From Evansella sp. LMS18 (GTDB lineage: Bacteria; Bacillota; Bacilli; Bacillales; Salisediminibacteriaceae), in NCBI RefSeq assembly GCF_024362785.1, contig NZ_CP093301.1, forward strand, positions 3,844,001-3,908,000: a stretch of DNA of 64,000 nucleotides. The letters are read 5' to 3'. The notes under the pieces are model-generated. The model was not told the DNA's origin and searched no databases. It saw only the letters and a program-made list of their open reading frames with translations. How positions within the stretch are numbered: the stretch's first letter is position 1; each line of letters begins with the position of its first letter. Made by a program: the position numbers and the translations under genes. This document shows positions 17,003 to 26,019 of the stretch, piece by piece.

Positions 17003-18136
17003 TTATTTATTAGCCATAGGCAGCACTATTTTAAAATAAGTGAGGTCTTCTCCTGATTCACAGGTAATTTCGCCGCCATACTTTTCCACGATTGATTTAG
17101 AGACAAATAAACCAATCCCGGTTCCAAGTTCCTTAGTCGTATAAAAAGGTTCAAAAATGGTTTCTTTAATTCCTTTTGGAATTGGCGGCCCATTATTTGA
17201 TATTGTAATTTCTGCCCGGTCCTCAATTTTATGGCAGCCAATATGAATTTTACGTGGTTTCTCTCTCAGTTTTAATGCATCAATAGAGTTAAACAATATA
17301 TTCAGAAATACCTGTTTCAGTTCACTGGCATTTCCTTTTATATATATATTATCCATGTCTTCAGAGGTAACAATCACGTCTTCGCTAAGAAGGCTGGGAT
17401 AAATAAATTTAATAATATCATTACATAGTTCTTCTAAATTAAATGTTTCCGTCCGTTTTTCACTGGTATCGAGCCTGGATGTATGAAGGAACTGAGTAAT
17501 TCTGTAATTTAGCTGATCAAGCTCCATTTCGATTATTTCCAGATATTTGTTGCCGGGAAAATCTTTCCTCAGTAGTTTAGTGAAACCCATTATGGAAGTA
17601 AGGGGATTCCTGAATTCATGAACAAAGCTGGAGGACATCTGGCCTAAAATAGCAAGCTTATCTTTATGTGTATCAGCAATGTATTTTTGCTTTTCTTCCA
17701 GTTTCTTATTTATTAATTCCGTATATCTAGTAACGGCAAAATAACAAAACTGGTCAAATTGAGAATTGATTTTATCAATAGATTCCGTGAGTTCTGCTAT
17801 GGAAACCCCAGATTTGTTAACCTGCTTAATAATAATCGATCTTCCTACATTTACATTATAGACGAATTCGCCTATATTACTGCCCGCCTCCATACGCTGG
17901 TATGCCACTGCCTCTGCGAGTGAACGAAGTTCCTTTTCATCAATACTGCCGAGCATAGTCTGTTTGACTAGTTCATACATTTGCAGTCCGTTAATCCGGA
18001 CATTGTCCTTATATTTATCGTTCTCTTCAATCTTAATCCTTTCCTCCCAAACCTCGAGAAAATCAGGCAGATTCTTTTCTAGATATTCAACAATAATTTC
18101 CGATGCCGGCCTGCTATTATGAGAAAAGGAAGCCAA
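17003..18136 (-). CDS. Soluble sensor histidine kinase
   Basis: A 377-aa kinase without membrane segments. Residues 1-140 are helical and look like the HisK_N/RsbR-N-type globin-like sensor region; the H-box is SSSFVHEFRNPLTSI with the phosphorylated His at about 173. The N-box (QVFLNILFNSIDAL) and G-boxes (ISNNGPPIPKG, GTGIGLFVSK) of the HATPase domain follow. The layout resembles Bacillus sporulation-type kinases. No response-regulator gene is adjacent, so it is an orphan kinase, which would suit the Spo0F phosphorelay (inference). The start is TTG at 18136, 8 bases after AAGGTGG; GTG codons at 18148 and 18145 overlap the binding site. Confidence 0.85.
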   Translation of the reverse strand: MASFSHNSRPASEIIVEYLEKNLPDFLEVWEERIKIEENDKYKDNVRINGLQMYELVKQTMLGSIDEKELRSLAEAVAYQRMEAGSNIGEFVYNVNVGRSIIIKQVNKSGVSIAELTESIDKINSQFDQFCYFAVTRYTELINKKLEEKQKYIADTHKDKLAILGQMSSSFVHEFRNPLTSIMGFTKLLRKDFPGNKYLEIIEMELDQLNYRITQFLHTSRLDTSEKRTETFNLEELCNDIIKFIYPSLLSEDVIVTSEDMDNIYIKGNASELKQVFLNILFNSIDALKLREKPRKIHIGCHKIEDRAEITISNNGPPIPKGIKETIFEPFYTTKELGTGIGLFVSKSIVEKYGGEITCESGEDLTYFKIVLPMANK

Positions 18137-18218
18137 CAGGATCACCACCTTAAAGAATCTCTGTATAATAACTGCGCCATCTGACAGAAGGAGCAGTAAA
18201 TAGGTCTATGTATGCACA

Positions 18219-18249
18219 CGAAAATAGTTGGAACACCCAACTATTTTCG
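18219..18249. repeat. Perfect 13-bp inverted repeat
   Basis: CGAAAATAGTTGG and CCAACTATTTTCG pair around AACAC. It lies between the kinase gene start and the ATP-grasp gene stop. It may end the minus-strand transcript of the ATP-grasp gene, but no clear T run follows. Confidence 0.5.
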
Positions 18250-18401
18250 CTTAATTATAAAATTTCGCTATATATTTCCAGGTTCCTCTATTTTTCTAAG
18301 AAATAATTGTAAAAACAAGGATATTACTAGTTGTATTAAATATACCCGTTACTAAAGACCCTGAAAAGTGTTTTTTGAAATATTTACAGAATTTTTAGTA
18401 T

Positions 18402-19637
18402 TTAAGGCGTAATACCTTCGTTTTGAAGCCGGGTAATTTTAGCTGATACCTCATCTCTTGATGTGCCAATAATCAAGCCGGTGACTCTGTAATCCCTGTT
18501 TTTATAATCACTGTGTTCAGAGTTGAAAATACTTAAAGGGGTGAATAATTGCTCTTTTACACTGTATTCAAGAAGGCTTATCAGTTCATCGAACTTTTTT
18601 TCGAAACTGAAGGAATGCAGTCTGACTTCCGGATTATTTATGCCGTATTGCCGGGTGATGCTTTCAAACAACAGGAGGCCTCCGGTTGAGGCATTTAACC
18701 GGAAATTTAAATCAATGAAGTAAAATTTCTCGTTATCAAAAATCACGTCAAAGCCAGCGACACCAACATATCCTTTTTCCTGTGCAACTCTCATTATTTT
18801 TTCGCCTGCAGAAACAGCAGCCGGCAGTTTTTCATGATTTACATTCAGCCAGCTTCCTTTATGATTGCCGTCTTCTGTCACTATTTGTTCGGAATTCCCA
18901 AGGTATTTGATTTCTCCATCAGCAGAAGAGGCAAACTGAATGCAAATATTACTGTTGTAATTAACATACTGCTCAGCAATCACTTCCTCAACGTCGGAAA
19001 AGAATGTCAATGCTTCCTGCATGTCCTGGGGAGTTTTGCATATTTTAACGCCAAAGCCGCCTGCAGTAGGCTCTCCGTCGCCTGTTTTTAGTACAACAGG
19101 AGCGGTAAGGGAATTATTTGTGATTTGCTCAGCCAGTTTTTCATAAGAGAGGGGTTTTCTCGATAAACAATACTCTTCAGGAACTAGTTTATCAATGCTC
19201 TTCTTATCGTTGAGAAACCTGGGTATTGCAGGGTCTATCCAGTAAAGGGAAGCAGGTACCTGGTTGTCCGGGTGGGGATGCTGGATAATCAGTTTCTGGT
19301 TTTGTTTTGTAAAATGTTTCAGCAGTTTCAAATATTCCTCTTCAGATCTGTACGTATACCGAACGGGAGGGATAAGGAGCCCTGCTTTTTCCAGACAATC
19401 GACAGCAGGTGCTGTTGCCACGGCTTCGCAACAGATAATCGGCGTGTTTCCCATTATACTAATTTCCCTTCCGGTGATTATTTCGTTAATCACTGGATTC
19501 TCAGCGAAATGGCCGTGTTCGTCAAGAGAAGGCCTTGGATTATAAATGAGATTGTCACCGTATATTTCGGCAATGGAGATGCTTGGTTTCAGTTCGGATA
19601 AAGAATTGTCTGCTTTCATGTTGCTTTCTTTATTCAT
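18402..19637 (-). CDS. ATP-grasp ligase paralog A
   Basis: A 411-aa ATP-grasp protein. The nucleotide-binding half holds APVVLKTGDGEPTAGGFGVK, the ATP-grasp lysine and glycine loop, then VIAEQYVNYNSNICIQF, and the metal-binding end GFDVIFDNEKFYFIDLNFRLNAS with D, E/D and N as ligands. The N-terminal third (LIYNPRPSLDEHGHFAENP) forms a pre-ATP-grasp domain. These enzymes form amide or peptide bonds through an acyl-phosphate. About half its residues match the neighbour at 20054, so the pair is a tandem duplication. It is not the YheC/YheD type. PGM1-like peptide ligases are a possible relative; substrate unknown. AGGAGGAG precedes the ATG. Confidence 0.82.
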   Translation of the reverse strand: MNKESNMKADNSLSELKPSISIAEIYGDNLIYNPRPSLDEHGHFAENPVINEIITGREISIMGNTPIICCEAVATAPAVDCLEKAGLLIPPVRYTYRSEEEYLKLLKHFTKQNQKLIIQHPHPDNQVPASLYWIDPAIPRFLNDKKSIDKLVPEEYCLSRKPLSYEKLAEQITNNSLTAPVVLKTGDGEPTAGGFGVKICKTPQDMQEALTFFSDVEEVIAEQYVNYNSNICIQFASSADGEIKYLGNSEQIVTEDGNHKGSWLNVNHEKLPAAVSAGEKIMRVAQEKGYVGVAGFDVIFDNEKFYFIDLNFRLNASTGGLLLFESITRQYGINNPEVRLHSFSFEKKFDELISLLEYSVKEQLFTPLSIFNSEHSDYKNRDYRVTGLIIGTSRDEVSAKITRLQNEGITP

Positions 19638-19675
19638 TTGTTGTTCTCCTCCTGGTATGTCTTTATTTAATGTAA

Positions 19676-19735
19676 GAAAAAGAGGCTGTAAATAAAGCCA
19701 CCTTATTACGTGATCTTCAAAAACAGCCTCTTTAT
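19676..19735. terminator. Hairpin between the two ATP-grasp paralogs
   Basis: AGAGGCTGT and ACAGCCTCT form a 9-bp stem around about 33 bases, flanked by AAAAAG and TTTATC. It resembles the hairpin ends of the IS1182 relic at 11885, so it may be a solitary IS end now serving as terminator for the minus-strand gene at 20054. Confidence 0.45.
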
Positions 19736-19803
19736 CAATAATTTATTATTAGTATATTATCCATTATCTTTAATTAAGTTGTGTTGATGATCTCTCCACA
19801 AAC

Positions 19804-19876
19804 TCGCTTTCCTCGGGCAACGCCTCAGCCTCCTCGGAAATCCCGCCTGCGGGGTCTTCGGCCGTTGCTTTTCCCG
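19804..19876 (-). repeat. GC-rich dispersed repeat, inverted copy
   Basis: Blocks CCTCGGGCAACGCCTCAGCC, TCCTCGG, GCGGGGTCTTCGGCCGTTGC and TTTTCCCG are the reverse complement of the element at 12139-12266. Its far end is replaced by the palindromic repeat at 19916. No gene is seen in the 19638-20053 gap. Confidence 0.75.
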
Positions 19877-19915
19877 ACCGGAAAGAGCATCACTCCTCAC
19901 GAAAATGCGTCGATT

Positions 19916-19962
19916 TGTCTCGACGGATATTCTTCGGAGCTAATCTGGAAGAGGAAGAGACA
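19916..19962 (+). repeat. 47-bp palindromic repeat, copy 4
   Basis: TGTCTCGACGGATATTC to AGAGGAAGAGACA, in direct orientation. The homology with copy 1 extends left to CCCGACCGG at about 19873, roughly 90 bp in total and, by eye, close to 80 percent identical. Confidence 0.78.
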
Positions 19963-20053
19963 GTCTCCTTTGCTCCAATCTCATCAACATCTCTGTTATA
20001 CATGAATTTACAATCATTCTGAGCTAATGACATATCCATTTTATTTATCTATT

Positions 20054-21274
20054 TTAAGAGGTCTCCAGTCCATCCTGGGCCATTTCTTCAAGCATACTTT
20101 CTATTTCATCTTTTGAATCAGCGATAATGAGCCCGGTAACCCTTGCTCCATCTGTTTCAAAAGGGACATATCTCGGGTCGAAAATACTTAATGGGATGAT
20201 CCATTCCTTATCGATATATTTTTCAAGAAGCTCCAGCATAGAATCGAATTCCACTTTGCTTGTCCAGGAATTCAGGCGAATTTCCTCTTTCCCGAAAGTA
20301 TCGTAGATGCTTTCAGAGAGTAGTAAGGCTCCAGTCGAAGCGTTCATCCGGAAATTAAGGTCAATAAAGTAAAAATGGGTATCTGTGAAAACCACGTCAA
20401 AGCCTGCTATACCGACGTAACCCTTCTCATAGGCTTTTTTCATGATTTTCTTTCCTGCTTCAGATGCTTCGTCCATCATCTCAGTACTTACATTCACCCA
20501 GCTTCCTTTATGGTTTCCCCCTTCGCTGACAATTTGCTCCGTGTTTCCCAGATAAGTGATTTCTCCCTTTGTGTTACATGCATATTGAACGCAAATATTG
20601 CTGTGATAATCGATATGCTGTTCAACAATTATTTCTGGCGTTTCTTTGAAAAAATCAAGCGCATCAACCATGTCCTCGTCTGTGGTGCATATTTTAACAC
20701 CGAATCCACCGGCTGTCGGTTCTCCGTCACCAGTTTTTAGAACGACCGGTGCTTTCAGCTCCTTATTTTCTATCTCTTCTTTCATCTGCTTGAAACTGAT
20801 CGTCTTTCTTTCAGGGACATAATCGTTGGGAACAAGTTCATTTATTTTATTTTTATCATTCATATATTCAATGACATCTGGTTTTACCCAGTATAAATCT
20901 TCTGGCACTTCATTTTTGGGGTGAGGGTACTGCATTACTACCCTCTGGTCTTTCTCTCTGAAAAGCTCAAGCAGTCGTAAATATTCTTCCGTGTTTCTGT
21001 AGGTATATCTAATCGGGGGGATTTTTAATCCTGTTTTTTCGAGAATATTAAGTGCGGGAGTAGTGCAGACAGCGTCACGGCAGACAACAGGCATTTCTCC
21101 CAGTATCGGCAGCTCCCGGCCGGTAAGTGTTTCATTTACGACAGGATCCTCCGCGAAATGGCCATGGTCTTCTACGGAAGGCCTGGGATTGTAAATTAAT
21201 TCTGTCCCATATATTTGATCTAACGTAAATTTCGGTTTGATTTCCTTTAAAGAAGCTGTGCGCTCATGTTTCAT
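20054..21274 (-). CDS. ATP-grasp ligase paralog B
   Basis: A 406-aa ATP-grasp protein closely related to the one at 18402. Shared blocks include LIYNPRPSVEDHGHFAEDP, KIPPIRYTYRNTEEYLRLLE, APVVLKTGDGEPTAGGFGVK, GNHKGSWVNVSTE, and the metal-binding FYFIDLNFRMNASTGALLL. All ATP-grasp ligands appear intact in both copies. Differences cluster in the C-terminal 80 residues (EWIIPLSIFDPRYVPFETDG here), perhaps reflecting different substrates. The start is ATG 21274, after TAAGGAGGAATCG; an upstream extension has no binding site. The paralogs are separated by 416 bases filled with repeats. Neither chemistry nor substrate can be read from sequence. Confidence 0.82.
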   Translation of the reverse strand: MKHERTASLKEIKPKFTLDQIYGTELIYNPRPSVEDHGHFAEDPVVNETLTGRELPILGEMPVVCRDAVCTTPALNILEKTGLKIPPIRYTYRNTEEYLRLLELFREKDQRVVMQYPHPKNEVPEDLYWVKPDVIEYMNDKNKINELVPNDYVPERKTISFKQMKEEIENKELKAPVVLKTGDGEPTAGGFGVKICTTDEDMVDALDFFKETPEIIVEQHIDYHSNICVQYACNTKGEITYLGNTEQIVSEGGNHKGSWVNVSTEMMDEASEAGKKIMKKAYEKGYVGIAGFDVVFTDTHFYFIDLNFRMNASTGALLLSESIYDTFGKEEIRLNSWTSKVEFDSMLELLEKYIDKEWIIPLSIFDPRYVPFETDGARVTGLIIADSKDEIESMLEEMAQDGLETS

Positions 21275-21606
21275 GTTGCGATTCCTCCTTAGCCTGTAAT
21301 ATGAAATTTTATTTCGTAATGCGGTAATTGTATAGCTCTGCAACGCCTGCCGAACAGGCCCGAATTATACTGGAAAAGTACCCATGAAAATTAAGAATGA
21401 AACCAAAATAGCCTTAAATATACATTTATACCTATAAAATTTATCTAGGCAGAGGGAAGTGCAGATGAAAGCAGGCAGGATTTTAATGGATATTCATTAC
21501 GGAATTAAGGATTAGGCAGTGTGAAATTTTTCAACTTGTGGAACAATAAGTTATAATGGAGAACGGATTAATAAACTGGAAATCGATTTGGAAAGCAGGA
21601 GGTTAT
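21275..21606 (+). promoter_or_regulatory. Divergent intergenic region with cvfB promoter
   Basis: The gap separates divergent genes. A sigma-A-like promoter for cvfB is TTCAAC at 21530-21535 and TATAAT at 21552-21557, spaced 16 bases, with the start about 45 bases before the cvfB ATG. I see no gene or clear operator in the remainder. Confidence 0.5.
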
Positions 21607-22470
21607 ATGAAAGCATTAAAAGCAGGTACTATTCAGGAATTAAAAGTAGCACGGGTTATAGAAACAGGCTATGTACTGACGAACGGAAAAGCGGAAGTGC
21701 TTATGCACTTAAATGAAACAGAAGGCAAACTTTCCGAAGGGGAAGAAACAGAAGTGTTCTTGTATTTTGACAAAAAAGGGCAGCTTACAGCAACGATGGC
21801 ACTCCCCGCGATTACGCTTGACTCGTACGGCTGGGCAGAAGTGGAAGAGGTTGTTAAAGGTCTCGGTGTCTTTGTTAATATCGGTGTACAAAAAGGGATG
21901 CTTGTTTCAAAAGATGACCTTCCTTTAAAGGAAAGTGTCTGGCCTGAGGAAGGAGACGAACTGTTCGTAACCCTCAGAACCGATAAAAAAGGAAGACTCC
22001 TGGCAAAGCCGGTTACTGAAGGTATTGTGGAAGAAGAATATGAAAAGGCACCTGAAACATTGAAAAATGAAGAGATTGGCGGGCGTGTGTACCGTTCGGC
22101 GAAAATAGGGTCATTTTTGATCACAGAAGAAGGATACAGAGGATTCATTCATCATACAGAGCGAAAGAAAGAGCCTCGTCTCGGTTCCTGGGTAACGGGC
22201 AGAGTTATTGAAGTAAAACAGGATGGCACTATTAACGTCTCCCTCCGCCCCCTGAAACAGGAAGGCATGTCTGAGGATGCCGAGGATGTGCTCGCTTACC
22301 TGAGAAATCATGGCGGTGTAATGCCATATACTGATAAAAGCAGTCCTGAGGAAGTCAGAGAGGTTTTTAACATCAGCAAAGCCTCCTTTAAACGAGCCCT
22401 CGGGAAGCTAATGAAGGAGAAAAAGATCGAACAGAAAGATGGTAAAACAATACTCACAGAAGAAGAATAA
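21607..22470 (+). CDS. cvfB: CvfB/YitL-like S1-domain RNA-binding protein
   Basis: A 287-aa protein in line with the usual CvfB length. The N-terminal half contains S1-like beta-barrel repeats (LKVARVIETGYVLTNGKAEV; VKGLGVFVNIGVQKGMLVSK with DLPL; AKIGSFLITEEGYRGFIHHT), and the C-terminus is a winged helix (YTDKSSPEEVREVFNISKAS then FKRALGKLMKE). CvfB of Staphylococcus binds RNA and affects virulence-gene expression and translation; YitL is the Bacillus homolog. The start is ATG 21607 after GCAGGAGG; a longer frame from 21556 lacks a site. The terminator at 22475 closes the gene, so it is monocistronic. Confidence 0.92.
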   Translation: MKALKAGTIQELKVARVIETGYVLTNGKAEVLMHLNETEGKLSEGEETEVFLYFDKKGQLTATMALPAITLDSYGWAEVEEVVKGLGVFVNIGVQKGMLVSKDDLPLKESVWPEEGDELFVTLRTDKKGRLLAKPVTEGIVEEEYEKAPETLKNEEIGGRVYRSAKIGSFLITEEGYRGFIHHTERKKEPRLGSWVTGRVIEVKQDGTINVSLRPLKQEGMSEDAEDVLAYLRNHGGVMPYTDKSSPEEVREVFNISKASFKRALGKLMKEKKIEQKDGKTILTEEE

Positions 22471-22474
22471 ACAA

Positions 22475-22506
22475 GGCTGCCGTGGGATTTATACGGCAGC
22501 TTTTCT
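22475..22506 (+). terminator. Intrinsic terminator of cvfB
   Basis: GCTGCCGT and ACGGCAGC pair, followed by TTTTCTCTT. Confidence 0.85.
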
Positions 22507-22540
22507 CTTGCAATGGATGGTAGTTTAGAGCTTGTATTTT

Positions 22541-23911
22541 TTACTCGGTGACATCTTTGCTAAATGCAGCAGAATGGTCACTGAAATCCAGGCTCACTTC
22601 TTTAGCAAAATGCAGACAGTTTAACACTGCCTTTTCGTAGATGTTAGGATAACCTGCATATTTCGCAAGTCTGTGTCTTGGATTAACATTATTTATTTCC
22701 AGCAGCCAGATGTTCTTATCCCGATCAATGGCCATATCTATCCCTAAATATGCATAATTCCCTTTCGCCGGGCACGTTTCTTCAATAGCCTGGGCAAATT
22801 TAACACTCAACCGTGCCATTTCATCACTAAGTTCGACAGCTTCTTTTCTGTTGAAATACTGCGAGTCCCTGAGAAGCAGTCTCCCTGGCTTTAAGAAGCT
22901 GTTAGTGTTTGTAACAATACTGTTTATGCTTCCCCGTTTACCTATACACCCCTCATTTATCCAGTTTCCTTTTTCATCTTTTACTAATATATGTCTGAAG
23001 TCCATAGTTCTGTTATTAATGAGCTGTAGGTTTATGCATTGTTGAATAAGATATTCTTCTGTTTGTGAATTTTCTTCCAGGAAAGTGTACAAATCGTTAT
23101 CGTTCAAATAAATATCCATTTGAGATTTTTTCTTCAGGTAATTCAGCTGGTATCCGTCCGGTTTCCTGGTGACTTTATAAATATTTCTTCCAAAGCTGCT
23201 GAATGATTTTTTTATATAGCATTTATTGGTTTGTTTAAGAAAATTAATGACATCATCCGGTCCGGTATATAGTTTCGTATCTGGGAGATATTTATTTAAT
23301 TCAGGATGGCCTTTTAGCCATTGGTACATCTCCCATTTATCAAAATTATAGAGGTTTAAAATAGATTTACCAAAAACAGCTGCCAGATGCTCCTCCCAAT
23401 TGTTGTTCACTTTTATTCTCTTTATAACGGCAGCAGGGTAAGGGAGTACCACCTTTTTCCAGTTATTTTTATCAGCATGTAAAATATAACCTTTAATGAC
23501 ACTGTCAGACAAGGATATCCCTTCAAGTGAAAAAACAGCGAGGGAAATTCCGGCAGTTTCATAAAGTTTGGAGTCTTCGGCTAGTACTGCCAGCATTTTT
23601 CTTAATGCACGTTTTTTTCCCGCTGCAAGTATTCCAATGAGAGGACCTATTACAATATTATTTCCTGACATCATGAGATTGGCCTTAATGGAATCAGGCA
23701 CTTTTAGGAAACCATATGTTTTTTTATCGATATATACATGATCCGGAGGTATGTGCTCTGAAGTTATGACAGTTACTAAGGCGTCTTTTTTACCGAAGTG
23801 GAGTTTGTACAGTTGGTATTCCTGAACGCTCAGCGAGTCTGCGAGCTCTTTATGAATTAGCAGAGAAGAATATTCTGTGTTCATTTTACTGATATTAATA
23901 TTTTTCCCCAT
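22541..23911 (-). CDS. YheC/YheD-family ATP-grasp protein (1)
   Basis: A 456-aa protein with the two-part structure of YheC/YheD, spore-coat-associated ATP-grasp proteins. The N-terminal half has a beta-rich domain and the family segment GPLIGILAAG. The ATP-grasp core includes NKCYIKKSFSSFGRNIYKVT (ATP lysines and glycine loop), LIQQCINLQLINNRTMDFRH, RGSINSIVTNTNSFLKPGR, then the metal end YLGIDMAIDRDKNIWLLEIN with NNVNPRHR. YheC/YheD proteins are made during sporulation; their substrates are unknown. The start is ATG 23911, 8 bases after GGGGG. It is divergent from the small Cys protein at 24106, sharing a 194-base intergenic region. Confidence 0.85.
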   Translation of the reverse strand: MGKNINISKMNTEYSSLLIHKELADSLSVQEYQLYKLHFGKKDALVTVITSEHIPPDHVYIDKKTYGFLKVPDSIKANLMMSGNNIVIGPLIGILAAGKKRALRKMLAVLAEDSKLYETAGISLAVFSLEGISLSDSVIKGYILHADKNNWKKVVLPYPAAVIKRIKVNNNWEEHLAAVFGKSILNLYNFDKWEMYQWLKGHPELNKYLPDTKLYTGPDDVINFLKQTNKCYIKKSFSSFGRNIYKVTRKPDGYQLNYLKKKSQMDIYLNDNDLYTFLEENSQTEEYLIQQCINLQLINNRTMDFRHILVKDEKGNWINEGCIGKRGSINSIVTNTNSFLKPGRLLLRDSQYFNRKEAVELSDEMARLSVKFAQAIEETCPAKGNYAYLGIDMAIDRDKNIWLLEINNVNPRHRLAKYAGYPNIYEKAVLNCLHFAKEVSLDFSDHSAAFSKDVTE

Positions 23912-24105
23912 TTTCTGCACCCCCTTTACTGTGTGACTATTCTATCTTTATTCAGCAGCACTGGAATAGAGTGGACTTCTGCAAAAATCAGTTAAATGTC
24001 TATTAATGGTTATTAATGCAATTTGAGAATAATAGATGAATAAACAAGCAGTTTGAAAATACAGCCATATTTATGTAGTAGTCCTGAAAGAAAGGGGGGA
24101 AATTG

Positions 24106-24339
24106 ATGGGTGTTAATAATGAATGTCCTCCATCCTGCTGTACAGGGGATGAAATTCTATGCGTAGGCATACCATGCCCAATTGACATCGTTCTGCTCGG
24201 ACTCGAACTTACAGTTGAATTACCATGTATAAGAGTAAGTTCTAATGGAGAGCTCACAGATGACCAGATTCAGCAGCTGATTGGTGTGCTGGAAGGAGTT
24301 CTTGGGAATTTAAACGGGTTGTTCGGTACAGAGGAGTAA
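24106..24339 (+). CDS. Small cysteine-containing protein between two YheC/YheD genes
   Basis: A 77-aa protein beginning MGVNNECPPSCCTGDEILC and containing six cysteines (residues 7, 11, 12, 19, 24 and 41), a hydrophobic stretch (IDIVLLGLELTVELPC) and an amphipathic C-terminal helix LTDDQIQQLIGVLEGVLGNL. It has an AAGGGGGGAA binding site before ATG 24106 and its own strong terminator at 24351, so it is a real gene. I do not recognise the family. Its place between two divergent or tandem YheC/YheD ATP-grasp genes and its Cys-rich start suggest a spore-coat component or a peptide substrate for one of these ligases. This is inference from context only. Confidence 0.7.
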   Translation: MGVNNECPPSCCTGDEILCVGIPCPIDIVLLGLELTVELPCIRVSSNGELTDDQIQQLIGVLEGVLGNLNGLFGTEE

Positions 24340-24350
24340 TAAGGAAGTGA

Positions 24351-24386
24351 CCAGGCCGGAATATTTTTCGGCCTGGTTGTTTTTTT
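24351..24386 (+). terminator. Intrinsic terminator of the Cys-containing small gene
   Basis: CCAGGCCG and CGGCCTGG pair over 8 bp, followed by TTGTTTTTTTT. Confidence 0.88.
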
Positions 24387-24496
24387 TCAAATATATATGA
24401 TGCATTTCTCTAAAATAGGGACTGGTGACCAAGCTGTCAGTAAAGAGACTGCATAGTATTACAAAGAAGCAGTCATAAAAGAGAGGAAGAGGTCTC

Positions 24497-25822
24497 ATGA
24501 AAATAAACTGGCATCATCAAGATAAAGATACTATTTATTTATCTCAGGAGGCAGTTTCAAAATTTGAATTAAAAGACAACGAGGAGATAAATTTTCAATT
24601 TGGAGCATGGAAAAAGATTATGTTAGTGCAGGTAGACGATGATCTGAATCGGGAGGTGATAAGGCTCCCTGCTGGTCTGTTTAATAAGATTGACATCCCT
24701 GACGAACTTCCATACGACCTGATTAAACAGGAAGATAGACTAATGTTAGGACCTGTAATTGCTCTGATTCCATTCTCAAATAAGAGTAAACTTACGCCGG
24801 AACAACTTTCAAAATATAATAAAAGACTTACGGAGTACAGAAAAATAAAAGGATTGATTTTTATTTGTAAAACTAAGTCTGTAAACACAGAAAATAAAAC
24901 TATTGAAGGATTCTATTTCAGACCAGAGGGTAGTGAAGGCGGAGGAGAGTGGGTCAAGGGGACTTTTCCATACCCAAATGCTGTATATAACAGGAGAAAG
25001 TCCAGGAAGGAAGTATTTAAGGATTTAGCGGAGGTAATCGGCAGGCATGCTATTTTTAATGATACATTCAATAAGTGGGAATTCTGGAATATTGTTTCTT
25101 CACACAAAGATGCCAGAAGATACATTCCGCAAACGAAAAAAATGAAAACAGTCGAAGATATGTTGAGTTTTCTGAGAGAATATAAGACTGTTTATATTAA
25201 ACCTGAGAGTGGTTCCATGGGCAAAGGGATAATTATGATAGAAGATAAAACACCTGGCTTCATTGTTCATGACGGTAAAAATGCACCAGCATTTTTTATC
25301 GACTGGAAGGAGCTGGATTCATTTTTGTCACACTATTACAGAAAAAAAGTTATTATTCAGCAGGGAGTTGCTGTTAAAATTGACAACCAAAACATCGATT
25401 TCCGTGTTTATATGCAGAAGGATGGTACAAAAAATTGGATACCGCAGGGAATAGTAGGGAGAATTGCTAAGAAAGGCAGTATTATCACGAATTTGAGGCA
25501 TACAGTAGATGCAGTGGCAGGAAAAGACGCATTAACTGGCATGTATGGATACAGTGAAGAGGAAGCCGAAACTGTTATTTCAAATATTTACAATACTTGT
25601 ATTTTAATATGCCGTACCTTTGAAGAGGGCGGGAAACATATCGGAGATGTTGCAATAGATTTAATCGTGGACAGAAATGGGTATGTGTGGGTGCTTGAGA
25701 TAAATAAGGGCTACCAGTATAAGGTACTCGATACAGAAGATTTGCAGTATATACTGGAAAAAATTATGCCGACCCCTCTTGAATACGCAAAAGTAATTGG
25801 GGGATTTGAAGAAAGCCAGTAA
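24497..25822 (+). CDS. YheC/YheD-family ATP-grasp protein (2)
   Basis: A 441-aa protein of the YheC/YheD family. The N-terminal region has LMLGPVIALIPFSN, matching GPxIGI in its relatives, and the linker GTFPYPNAVYNRRKSRKEV (family P-x-P-x-A-V/I-Y-N/D-R motif). The ATP-grasp core includes TVYIKPESGSMGKGIIMIED, VIIQQGVAVKIDNQNIDFRV and GDVAIDLIVDRNGYVWVLEI with NKGYQYK. All expected nucleotide and metal ligands appear. It is only distantly similar to the protein at 22541, so they are not a recent duplication. It follows the small Cys gene but has a separate terminator between. AGAGGAAGAGG precedes the ATG. Role in spore-coat formation is inferred from the family. Confidence 0.87.
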   Translation: MKINWHHQDKDTIYLSQEAVSKFELKDNEEINFQFGAWKKIMLVQVDDDLNREVIRLPAGLFNKIDIPDELPYDLIKQEDRLMLGPVIALIPFSNKSKLTPEQLSKYNKRLTEYRKIKGLIFICKTKSVNTENKTIEGFYFRPEGSEGGGEWVKGTFPYPNAVYNRRKSRKEVFKDLAEVIGRHAIFNDTFNKWEFWNIVSSHKDARRYIPQTKKMKTVEDMLSFLREYKTVYIKPESGSMGKGIIMIEDKTPGFIVHDGKNAPAFFIDWKELDSFLSHYYRKKVIIQQGVAVKIDNQNIDFRVYMQKDGTKNWIPQGIVGRIAKKGSIITNLRHTVDAVAGKDALTGMYGYSEEEAETVISNIYNTCILICRTFEEGGKHIGDVAIDLIVDRNGYVWVLEINKGYQYKVLDTEDLQYILEKIMPTPLEYAKVIGGFEESQ

Positions 25823-26019
25823 TAGTTTATGGATGTTTTTACCGGAATGTTAGTGATCAGGGTCAGATGAAAGAAGGGTCAAAATAAAAAAAGGGATTTT
25901 GCCGCCGAGGAGGGAATATGGTTCTGAGTACAGTGCTGCTGAAGCTCGATGCATAAGTGAGGATAATAGTAATGCAGGATGTGTACATTACAGGAAAATA
26001 TTAAAAAGAGGTGGGGACG

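Noticed and set aside
25918-25960. Mini frame MVLSTVLLKLDA preceded by GAGGAGGG
   Set aside because: Twelve codons with too short a spacing to the ribosome binding site; no conservation can be shown.
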